Assembly (NCBI GenBank): GCA_900546005.1
Contig: URBJ01000068.1
Coordinates: forward strand, 1 to 12,358
Length of the DNA: 12,358 nucleotides
Direction: 5' to 3'
From: an uncultured Alistipes sp.
Lineage (GTDB): Bacteria > Bacteroidota > Bacteroidia > Bacteroidales > Rikenellaceae
Below, one piece after another: positions 7,096-12,358 of the stretch. The notes under the pieces are model-generated. The model did not search any database. It saw only the letters and a program-made list of their open reading frames with translations, and was not told the origin of the DNA. Within the stretch, counting starts at the first letter, position 1. Each line of letters starts with the position of its first letter. The translations under genes were made by a program, and so were the position numbers.

Positions 7096-8211
7096 TTATT
7101 TGTACAGTTTTGCGTAAATCTGGTAGATTTCGTCGCGCGAGAGAGGGACGTAGTTGTTTGCCAAGAGTCGCTGTTGCGTGGCAATCACGTTGTCGGCGAA
7201 TGCGGAGGTGTCGCCCTCGGTCATGCCGTAGGAGGAGAGGGCCGGACGCGGCAGAATCTTGTCGAGCAGTTGTTCCATAGCTGCATAGGGATCGGATTCG
7301 GTGCCCAGCATCTGTTGCAGCAGAGTATTCAGCTCGCGGATACGGCCGTTCGGATCTTTTTCGTTGTAGACCTTGAACACTGCGGTGAAGAACTGGTAGT
7401 TTGCTTCGCCGTGCGGAACGTGGTAGGTTCCTCCCAACGGATAGGAGAGCGCGTGTACGGCACCAACCCCTGTATTTCCGAAGGCGATACCTGCAAAGTT
7501 GCTGGCCATCAGCATGTCGTCCAGACGCTCGAAACGGTAGGCTTCGCCTTTTTCGGCAATACCCCGGAATACGTCGAGGATGATCTCGATAGCAGCCTTG
7601 CAGTAGAGCTGCGTGTATGGGTTCGACTTCGGTGAAACGTACGATTCGACGGCATGGATCAAGGCGTCAATGGCGCTGCATGCGTAGAACTTGAAGGGCA
7701 GCCCTTTGACCAGTTCGGCGACCAGAACGGCATCGTCGGCTACGATGGCGTCGTCGGCCAAGCCCATCTTGGTGTGTTTCGATTTGATCTCGGCGATCGA
7801 TATGTTGGTGACTTCGCTACCGGTTCCGCATGTGGTCGGCAGGATAATCAGCTGTTTCGATTTCACGATCGGAATTTTCCGTTCAAAAGCGTCAGTTACG
7901 TTGGCGACATCCTTCAAGACGAAAATTTTGGAGATGTCGATGACCGTACCGCCGCCGATGGCGATCACGCGGTCGAAGTCGCATCCTCGCACATCGTTCA
8001 GAATGCGGTTCATCATCTCGTCCGAGGGTTCCCCCAGACCGTATTGCTCCTGCATGATGAAGCGGCAGGGCAGGTTCAGCCGTTCCATGAACGGTTTATA
8101 TAAAAAGTCATTCGTGATGACCAGATCGCGGTCGTTCAGTGCAAACTCTGCGGCAAAGCCGGCAAAGTCGTCGAACCGGTGAATCCGGGTTTTCAGTTTG
8201 AATAGCTGCAT
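7096..8211 (-). CDS. 4hbD: 4-hydroxybutyrate dehydrogenase (iron-type alcohol dehydrogenase family)
   Basis: This enzyme reduces succinate semialdehyde to 4-hydroxybutyrate with NADH. The 371-residue protein has the iron-type alcohol dehydrogenase fold. The NAD-binding motif GGGTVIDISK lies at 86-95 and PTTCGTGSE at 125-133. The metal ligands Asp182, His186, His253 and His267 have the exact family spacing (4, 67 and 14 residues). The fold alone does not fix the substrate, but the place between abfT and sucD does. The gene begins 83 nt after abfT, the widest gap in the operon, and 45 nt separate it from sucD. The start at 8211 follows an A-rich leader typical of Bacteroidota. Confidence 0.94.
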   Translation of the reverse strand: MQLFKLKTRIHRFDDFAGFAAEFALNDRDLVITNDFLYKPFMERLNLPCRFIMQEQYGLGEPSDEMMNRILNDVRGCDFDRVIAIGGGTVIDISKIFVLKDVANVTDAFERKIPIVKSKQLIILPTTCGTGSEVTNISIAEIKSKHTKMGLADDAIVADDAVLVAELVKGLPFKFYACSAIDALIHAVESYVSPKSNPYTQLYCKAAIEIILDVFRGIAEKGEAYRFERLDDMLMASNFAGIAFGNTGVGAVHALSYPLGGTYHVPHGEANYQFFTAVFKVYNEKDPNGRIRELNTLLQQMLGTESDPYAAMEQLLDKILPRPALSSYGMTEGDTSAFADNVIATQQRLLANNYVPLSRDEIYQIYAKLYK

Positions 8212-8294
8212 GATGTTATCTGTTATTGTTTTTAATTTTTGTCTTCTTTCGTATGCGATTTGCAGGATCCATTGGGATCATGGCATCTGGTTCG
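8212..8294 (-). other. 83-nt intercistronic leader before 4hbD
   Basis: This is the longest gap inside the operon. In the mRNA it begins with a weak GATCC/GGATC hairpin and then becomes strongly A-rich (AAAGAAGACAAAAATTAAAA and onward) up to the 4hbD start. A-rich, structure-poor leaders help translation in Bacteroidota, which rarely use strong Shine-Dalgarno sites. I see no TAnnTTTG element, so I do not propose an internal promoter. Confidence 0.4.
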
Positions 8295-9590
8295 TTAGTC
8301 CCGGAATCTTCTGCGATACTCTTCACGGAGCATCTCGCGGAAATCGGGATGGGCAATCTCGATCAGTGCTTTGGCGCGCTGTTTCGTGGTTTTGCCTTTC
8401 AGTTTGGCGACTCCGTATTCCGTAACGACGTAGTCCACTTCGTTGCGAGAAGTCGTTACCGCAGCACCCTGTGCCAGGAACGGAACGATACGAGAAACTT
8501 TTCCCGATGCGGCGGTCGAGGGGATGGCGATGATCGACTTGCCGTTTTTCGACCAAGCGGCGCCACGGACGTAATCGACCTGTCCACCGGTTCCGCTGAA
8601 CTGTTTCAGCCCGATCGTCTCTGCCGCAACCTGTCCCATCAGGTCCACCTCGATGCAGGAGTTGATCGATACCATGTTGTCGTTCTGGGCGATGACCCGC
8701 GGATCGTTCACATAGTCTACCGGATACATCTCGACATCCGGATTGTGGTCGATGAAGTCGTACAGTTTCTTCGACCCCATAAGGAACGTAGCCACTAATT
8801 TCCCTTTGTGCAGTGTCTTGCGGTTTCCGGTGACGATTCCGGCCCGAACCAGATCAACCACTCCGTCAGAGAACATCTCGGTATGGATTCCGAGGTCTTT
8901 CTTGTCCGTCAAGAAAAGAAGAACGGCATCGGGAATTGCTCCGATGCCGAGTTGCAATGTATCACCGTCCTCGATAATCGAGGCGCAGTTGCGGCCGATG
9001 CCTTTTTCGACATCGGTGATTTTCGGCGCAGGCAATTCGAACAGGGGAGCGGAGTTCAATACGATCCGGTCGATCTTCGAGATGTGGATCAGATTATCGC
9101 CGCCTTTGATATAGGGCATTTGGTCGTTGACCTCGGCGATGACGATTTTGGCCTTTTCGGCGGCAGGTTTCGTGTAGTCACACGATACGCCGAAGCTGCA
9201 GAAGCCCTCTTCATCGGGAGCCGAAACCTGTACTACGGCTACGTCTACCGGATAGACATCGTCGAAAATTTGTGGTATTTCGTAGAAGAAGCAGGGGAGG
9301 AATTCACCACGATCTTCCGCGATGGCGCGGCGCGAATTGCCGGCTACGAAGTTGGTGAAGTGGCGGAAGTGTCCGTCGCCCTCTGGAGCCATGTATTTTC
9401 CGTCGTTCAGCGTGAACATGTGGTAGACCCACACGTCATGCAGCCGTTCTCTTTGAGCCATCATCTCGTCGGGGATGATCTGGGGCACACCGGCGGCATG
9501 TCCGAACACCACGCGGTCGCCGCTCTTGATGGCTTTTACGGCTTCGGAAGCGGAGATGATCCGTTCCTTGTATTGATCCATCCAATTCAT
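8295..9590 (-). CDS. abfT: 4-hydroxybutyrate CoA-transferase
   Basis: AbfT moves CoA from acetyl-CoA or butyryl-CoA to 4-hydroxybutyrate. The 431-residue protein is a family I-like CoA-transferase of the Cat1/AbfT group. Glu238 in GIHTEMFSDGVVDL corresponds to the catalytic Glu238 known from Clostridium aminobutyricum AbfT, and the CoA-binding loop LGIGAIPDA lies at 214-222. The C-terminal block VVTEYGVAKLKGKT is also typical. It starts 10 nt after the nifU-like gene. No separate butyryl-CoA:acetate CoA-transferase lies in the window, so AbfT may also release butyrate by using butyryl-CoA as donor; that is an inference. Confidence 0.95.
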   Translation of the reverse strand: MNWMDQYKERIISASEAVKAIKSGDRVVFGHAAGVPQIIPDEMMAQRERLHDVWVYHMFTLNDGKYMAPEGDGHFRHFTNFVAGNSRRAIAEDRGEFLPCFFYEIPQIFDDVYPVDVAVVQVSAPDEEGFCSFGVSCDYTKPAAEKAKIVIAEVNDQMPYIKGGDNLIHISKIDRIVLNSAPLFELPAPKITDVEKGIGRNCASIIEDGDTLQLGIGAIPDAVLLFLTDKKDLGIHTEMFSDGVVDLVRAGIVTGNRKTLHKGKLVATFLMGSKKLYDFIDHNPDVEMYPVDYVNDPRVIAQNDNMVSINSCIEVDLMGQVAAETIGLKQFSGTGGQVDYVRGAAWSKNGKSIIAIPSTAASGKVSRIVPFLAQGAAVTTSRNEVDYVVTEYGVAKLKGKTTKQRAKALIEIAHPDFREMLREEYRRRFRD

Positions 9591-9600
9591 AGGTTATCGT

Positions 9601-9930
9601 TTAGTCAGTCTTGTTGTGTCTCAGTAATTTTTTTGCGAAATCGTATATATCCGGATCGATCTCGTTGATCAGATAGACCCGATCGATTTCATCGTTCAGA
9701 GCGAGCCGCAAGGTTCTCTCGATGGTATCTTCCATGGTGATCTGAGCGGCTGGACACCCCGAACAGTTGCCCGTCAGCACCACTCCGACCTCACGGCCGA
9801 GGATTTTACGTATGACGATATCCCCGCCGTGAGTCTGGATGTGTGGTCTGATCTGTGAGTCGACGATCTCGGTAACGCGTTGAGCGAACGCTTCGTCCGA
9901 GAGGGTCCTATTGCCGGTTTTGGCTTTCAT
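9601..9930 (-). CDS. NifU C-terminal-domain Fe-S cluster carrier
   Basis: This 109-residue protein consists of one NifU C-terminal domain (about 15-85), with HGGDIVI (34-40) and the cluster-binding motif GNCSGCPAA (Cys56 and Cys59), plus a short charged tail. Such proteins hold a [4Fe-4S] cluster between two monomers and pass it to apo-enzymes. The start overlaps the end of abfD by 23 nt, and abfT follows after 10 nt, so it is translated as part of the pathway operon. AbfD is the only clear Fe-S enzyme in the operon, so it is the likely client. From memory, P. gingivalis has a NifU-related gene in the same place, which supports a conserved pairing. The start at 9930 gives 14 residues before the domain; a shorter start is possible. 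Confidence 0.92.
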   Translation of the reverse strand: MKAKTGNRTLSDEAFAQRVTEIVDSQIRPHIQTHGGDIVIRKILGREVGVVLTGNCSGCPAAQITMEDTIERTLRLALNDEIDRVYLINEIDPDIYDFAKKLLRHNKTD

Positions 9931-11371
9931 CTATCTTGGCGATGGCTTTGGCCAGCTCTTTTTTGGCAGCGAGATTGCCCTGACGCGAGATCATGATGCG
10001 TTGAGCCTGAGGCGAACCTGCTCCGTGCATCGATTCGGTACGGTATCCTACGGCAGCAGTTCCGAGCGTGATGTTTTCGATCAGTCGGAGAATCCGCATG
10101 CGGTTTTCGGTCGAGATGCCGACGGCGCCCTTCAGATATTTCTTGACATACGGACCGATCTTTTCGCTCTTGAAGTCCTGCTCGGAGGGCATCGTAACCA
10201 TCAGACCTCCGGCGATATCTTCGGCCAGACGAGCGATTTCGTAGGGCATACGGGTTACGTTTTGCTTACATACGTTGGCGAGCAGCAGGTTGATCTGGTA
10301 GTTTCCGGCCGGCATCTTTTCACCTTCGGACGAGCAGGCGATTCCGCACGCATAGAGTGTTTCGTTCAGGTGCATCATTTCGATCAGCTTGTCCTTGATG
10401 TGGCTGGCTTTGGGTACGCCGTTGTAGTCGGCAGCCAGAGCTGCGGCACCGATCAGCACGTCGCCCACACCGACTTTACATCCTCCGTAGGATTGACGGT
10501 GGTAACCGGCGAAGCGTTCTACCATCATGCCGGCGAACTGGTACTCCTTGCACATGAAGACGCGGTCGTTCGGGATGAATACGTTGTCGAAGATGACCAG
10601 CGCTTCGTGTCCGCCGAACTGCGAGTTACCCAGATCGATGTCGGCACCGGGTTCGAGTTTCCGCGTGTCGCAGGATTGACGACCATAGACCATGAAGATA
10701 CCCTCGGCATCGGATGGGCAAGCGAACGATACGGCGTAATCCTTATCGTCCTCTTTCATGGCGATGGTCGGCATGATCAGGTGTTCGTGGGAGTTGATGG
10801 CACCGGTTTGGTGGGCTTTGGCTCCGCGCACCACGATACCGTCCGGGCGAACTTCAACGATATGCAGGTACATATCCGGATCTTCCTGTTTCGAGGGAGA
10901 GAGTCCACGGTCGCCCTTGGGGTCGGTCATGGCACCGTCTACGGTCAGGTCGTTGTCCTGAACGTATTTCATGTATTCGGTGAAGCGTTTGTGGTATTCG
11001 GTTCCCAACGCCTGATCCATTTCGTAGGTGGTGGAGTAGATGGCATTGAAGGCATCCATTCCGACGCAGCGTTGGAAGCAGGCTGCGGTTTGTTGACCCA
11101 TGAGCCGTTGCATTTTGACCTTCTTGACCAGATCGTCCGTGCTTTGGTGCAGGTGGCAGAAGCGGTTGATCCGTTTTCCGGTGAGGTTCGATATGGCGGT
11201 CATGATGTCACGGTACTCCTCTTTTTCAGCCAGTTCGTAAGTTTTGGCCACTGAGTTCATCGACGGGCGAATCATCGGGTGATCCACTGGATTTTCGATC
11301 AATTCGCCTTTGAAATAGACTTTCAAGTTCAGTTTTCGCAAGCTTTCGATGTACTCATTTTTTGTCATCAT
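9908..11371 (-). CDS. abfD: 4-hydroxybutyryl-CoA dehydratase / vinylacetyl-CoA delta-isomerase
   Basis: AbfD converts 4-hydroxybutyryl-CoA to crotonyl-CoA by a radical mechanism using FAD and an oxygen-sensitive [4Fe-4S] cluster. The 487-residue protein matches Clostridium aminobutyricum AbfD along its length. The cluster ligands are all present: Cys98 and Cys102 (TAACFQRCVGMD), His291 and Cys298 (YHRQSYGGCKVG). Each is one residue below the published positions 99, 103, 292 and 299. Other hallmark blocks are VDGAMTDPKGDRGL, GAKAHQTGAINSHEH and RTESMHGAGSPQAQR. It is the first gene of the operon, with a leader of about 105 nt. The start could be either of two adjacent ATGs (11371 or 11368). 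The oxygen sensitivity of the enzyme fits the possible CRP/FNR-type control upstream. Confidence 0.97.
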   Translation of the reverse strand: MMTKNEYIESLRKLNLKVYFKGELIENPVDHPMIRPSMNSVAKTYELAEKEEYRDIMTAISNLTGKRINRFCHLHQSTDDLVKKVKMQRLMGQQTAACFQRCVGMDAFNAIYSTTYEMDQALGTEYHKRFTEYMKYVQDNDLTVDGAMTDPKGDRGLSPSKQEDPDMYLHIVEVRPDGIVVRGAKAHQTGAINSHEHLIMPTIAMKEDDKDYAVSFACPSDAEGIFMVYGRQSCDTRKLEPGADIDLGNSQFGGHEALVIFDNVFIPNDRVFMCKEYQFAGMMVERFAGYHRQSYGGCKVGVGDVLIGAAALAADYNGVPKASHIKDKLIEMMHLNETLYACGIACSSEGEKMPAGNYQINLLLANVCKQNVTRMPYEIARLAEDIAGGLMVTMPSEQDFKSEKIGPYVKKYLKGAVGISTENRMRILRLIENITLGTAAVGYRTESMHGAGSPQAQRIMISRQGNLAAKKELAKAIAKIDESQNRQ

Positions 11372-11453
11372 AGCGGTAAAGTTTTAGTTTCGATTATATT
11401 AGGTTAATAAAAAAGGTTCTCTTTTTTGGTTTTGGGGTTGTTTTGTTTCAAGT

Positions 11454-11479
11454 GCTTCGGTACTCTATTTCCCCGAAGC
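11454..11479 (-). promoter_or_regulatory. 5'-terminal hairpin in the operon leader
   Basis: GCTTCGG and CCGAAGC (11473-11479 and 11454-11460) form a perfect 7-bp stem with a 12-nt loop. The predicted transcript start lies about 11476-11480, so the stem would sit at the very 5' end of the mRNA and could shield it from decay. Downstream the leader is A-rich, with a weak AAAAAAG/CTTTTTT stem (11409-11427). I recognise no known riboswitch. Confidence 0.5.
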
Positions 11480-11483
11480 CGAA

Positions 11484-11514
11484 CAAAGATAAACGATTCG
11501 ATTAGAATTCGCAA
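11484..11514 (-). promoter_or_regulatory. main promoter of the butyrate operon
   Basis: On the - strand, TTG (11514-11512) is followed after 20 bp by TATCTTTG (11491-11484), a perfect match to the Bacteroidota -7 consensus TAnnTTTG. Transcription should begin around 11476-11480, leaving a leader of about 105 nt to the abfD start. It is the best promoter match in the window, and two palindromes lie directly upstream. Confidence 0.75.
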
Positions 11515-11519
11515 GTTTT

Positions 11520-11537
11520 TTGTTATTTTTCTAACAA
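11520..11537. promoter_or_regulatory. promoter-proximal CRP/FNR-like palindrome
   Basis: TTGTTA-N6-TAACAA is a perfect palindrome with 6-bp arms. Its spacing equals that of CRP/FNR-family operators (5-bp arms around 6 bp, as in TGTGA-N6-TCACA). It ends 5 bp upstream of the TTG element, with its centre near -51 from the predicted start. It is the first of two copies. The regulator is not in this window. Confidence 0.55.
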
Positions 11538-11541
11538 GAAT

Positions 11542-11559
11542 TTGTTATTTACCTAACAG
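11542..11559. promoter_or_regulatory. promoter-distal CRP/FNR-like palindrome
   Basis: TTGTTA-N6-TAACAG is the second copy, exactly 22 bp (about two helical turns) from the first, so both would face the same side of the DNA. Its centre is near -73. The two copies differ in the six spacer bases and the last arm base, while the TGTTA and TAACA arms are identical. That is what a protein-binding site would conserve. Confidence 0.55.
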
Positions 11560-11563
11560 AACA

Positions 11564-11589
11564 ACCCCGTGCCTGTGACGACACGGGGT
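11564..11589 (-). terminator. terminator upstream of the operon promoter
   Basis: ACCCCGTG and CACGGGGT form an 8-bp GC-rich stem with a 10-nt loop, followed on the - strand by TTGTTCTGTT. On the + strand no U-rich tail follows. It lies about 195 nt past the lipoprotein stop and probably ends that transcript, separating it from the butyrate promoter. The U tract is interrupted, so efficiency is uncertain. Confidence 0.6.
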
Positions 11590-11782
11590 ATGATCGAAAC
11601 GGATTAAATTATTTCGAGACTGAATTCAGGTGCAGATGATCTCTGCTTTGCTGCCTGTTCGGGTTTGCAACGGCGGTGATCGAAAGGAGAAAAGGTTGGG
11701 CTCTATGAGTCGTGAACTAAGGTTTTTGCCGGAGGGTTCGATCCCTTTCGATCGATCAAATGAATAACAGAAACGGGGCAGG
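11590..11782. other. gene-free stretch rich in inverted repeats, with a tRNA-like T-arm
   Basis: No open frame here looks coding. TCGAAA/TTTCGA pairs at 11594-11599 and 11612-11617. A perfect 10-bp inverted repeat (11678-11687 and 11744-11753) encloses 56 nt. Inside and overlapping it, GAGGG-TTCGATC-CCTTT (11732-11748) reads like a tRNA T-arm on the + strand. The 77-nt span resembles tRNA length, but no anticodon arm with U33 can be drawn and position 8 is not T, so it is not a normal tRNA. It may be the structured 3' untranslated region of the lipoprotein transcript or a decayed RNA gene. Confidence 0.45.
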
Positions 11783-12241
11783 CTATTTTTGAGCGGTTCC
11801 CTCAAACGAGAGCGGGAACGAGCCGCACTTCATCGAGAAACGGATAGCGCCCTCATTGGTGATCTCTCCGCTCATGTTGGTGATCGTATATGCCGGGAAC
11901 TCGCCGCCCATGGCCGTAGGGATGATATTGTCTCCGCTGATGAGGGTTTTTGTCTCCGAACGGGTGTATGCGATTCCCGAGACCGTCATGTCGAGGGTCA
12001 GTGGCATCTCTTCGGCGAATTTGACCTTCATCATCTTCATCTCGATCGTTTGGTCGCTCGTTTTGGTTACCGTAAGCGATACGTTTTCTTGGCTGAAGAA
12101 TCGCCCGTCGGTCTGGTCTACCGTTACGGTTCCTACGTAGGTACCCTCTTTGACATCGGGTTCTGGTGTTTCCGATTCACTCTTTTCGCATCCGAACAGT
12201 ACGGAGCAGAACAACAGCGAGAGTAAGGCAAATTTTTTCAT
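11783..12241 (-). CDS. putative outer-membrane lipoprotein, calycin-like
   Basis: This 152-residue protein has a lipoprotein signal: MKK, a hydrophobic stretch, then LFGC with the lipidated Cys18. The residues after Cys (EKSESETPEPD) are acidic, which resembles the surface-export signal of Bacteroidota lipoproteins. The rest is rich in alternating beta-strand patterns (GTYVGTVTVDQ, SLTVTKT, LTLDMTVSG, and a final FPLSFEGTAQ). It fits the small calycin-like beta-barrel lipoproteins of this phylum, but the family call is from appearance only. Its ATG overlaps the stop of the outer-membrane receptor gene as ATGA, so the two are translationally coupled. It may be a surface ligand-binding partner of that receptor, by analogy with HmuY/HmuR; the ligand is unknown. 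Confidence 0.85.
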   Translation of the reverse strand: MKKFALLSLLFCSVLFGCEKSESETPEPDVKEGTYVGTVTVDQTDGRFFSQENVSLTVTKTSDQTIEMKMMKVKFAEEMPLTLDMTVSGIAYTRSETKTLISGDNIIPTAMGGEFPAYTITNMSGEITNEGAIRFSMKCGSFPLSFEGTAQK

Positions 12242-12358
12242 AATGTATTGAGATTGATTTGTAATGATACACCGAGTTGGCGGGGGTTTCCGTGCTGCAC
12301 GAACGAGTTGCCGATCGACATGAAATAGAATACGTCGTAATCGGTTCCGATCAGGTTG
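12238..12358 (-). CDS. C-terminus of a TonB-dependent-type outer-membrane receptor (partial)
   Basis: Only the last 39 residues are in the window: NLIGTDYDVFYFMSIGNSFV... and ending RQLGVSLQINLNTL. The alternating polar and hydrophobic pattern and the final strand of the type GNPRQLGVSLQINL are what TonB-dependent outer-membrane receptors of Bacteroidota usually show at their end. The stop codon overlaps the lipoprotein start (ATGA). The substrate cannot be told from this fragment, and another outer-membrane barrel protein is possible. Confidence 0.75.
   Translation of the reverse strand, partial: NLIGTDYDVFYFMSIGNSFVQHGNPRQLGVSLQINLNTL

Noticed and set aside
8212..8294. Internal promoter in the gap before 4hbD
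   Set aside because: No TAnnTTTG-like element is present on the - strand in this gap.
1267..11254. Very long open frames on the + strand opposite nearly every operon gene, up to 479 codons
   Set aside because: Each lies in codon register with the real gene on the other strand. A stop there would need a TTA, CTA or TCA codon in the real gene, and these genes avoid those codons. The long frames are a by-product of codon choice; their translations show no family motifs.
11372..11480. Riboswitch in the abfD leader
   Set aside because: The leader has one short hairpin and a weak A/U stem but no recognisable aptamer core, and no terminator/antiterminator pair.
11542..11589. CRISPR-like or transposon-end repeats upstream of abfD
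   Set aside because: There are only two short palindromes and one hairpin, with no regular repeat-spacer pattern, no transposase and no target-site duplication. A promoter with operators and a terminator explains them.
11678..11754. Functional tRNA gene
   Set aside because: The T-arm fits, but position 8 is not T, the D-stem is irregular, and no 5-bp anticodon stem with a 7-nt loop and U33 can be drawn.

Overview
The window looks like the chromosome of an anaerobic, gut- or oral-type member of the Bacteroidales, most like the Alistipes/Rikenellaceae side of the order. The evidence is three promoter-like sites of the Bacteroidota type (TTG, 20 bp, then a TAnnTTTG-like element), the lack of strong Shine-Dalgarno sequences, the C-terminus of a TonB-dependent-type outer-membrane protein, a Bacteroidota-style lipoprotein, and a clostridial/Porphyromonas-type 4-hydroxybutyrate pathway. 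The genus is inferred from style and moderate-to-high GC, not proven.

Layout. (1) 1-662, + strand: the 3' part of mtnA (methylthioribose-1-phosphate isomerase) with a reading-frame break near its C-terminus. (2) 689-1140, + strand: a promoter, a small two-helix membrane protein and a terminator. (3) 2622-1273, - strand: a promoter and a CNNM/CorC-type CBS-domain membrane protein that points away from the operon terminator. (4) 11514-2655, - strand: one long operon in the order abfD, nifU-like, abfT, 4hbD, sucD, bcd, etfB, etfA. Its gaps run from a 23-nt overlap to 83 nt. It starts at a good promoter with two upstream palindromes and ends in a strong terminator. (5) 12358-11564, - strand: the end of an outer-membrane receptor gene coupled through ATGA to a lipoprotein gene, followed by an untranslated stretch rich in inverted repeats and a terminator.

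How the genes work together. The operon encodes every step from succinyl-CoA to butyryl-CoA. SucD reduces succinyl-CoA to succinate semialdehyde. 4HbD reduces that to 4-hydroxybutyrate. AbfT puts it on CoA. AbfD, an oxygen-sensitive [4Fe-4S]/FAD enzyme, dehydrates it to crotonyl-CoA. Bcd with EtfAB reduces crotonyl-CoA to butyryl-CoA, and the EtfB sequence fits the electron-bifurcating class that also makes reduced ferredoxin. A NifU C-terminal-domain protein, overlapping abfD, probably supplies Fe-S clusters. The pathway is known (the succinate/4-hydroxybutyrate route to butyrate), so the enzymes are not new. The less familiar parts are the single-operon layout with bcd-etfBA included, and the pair of CRP/FNR-like palindromes at the promoter. 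I did not find a clearly undescribed system.
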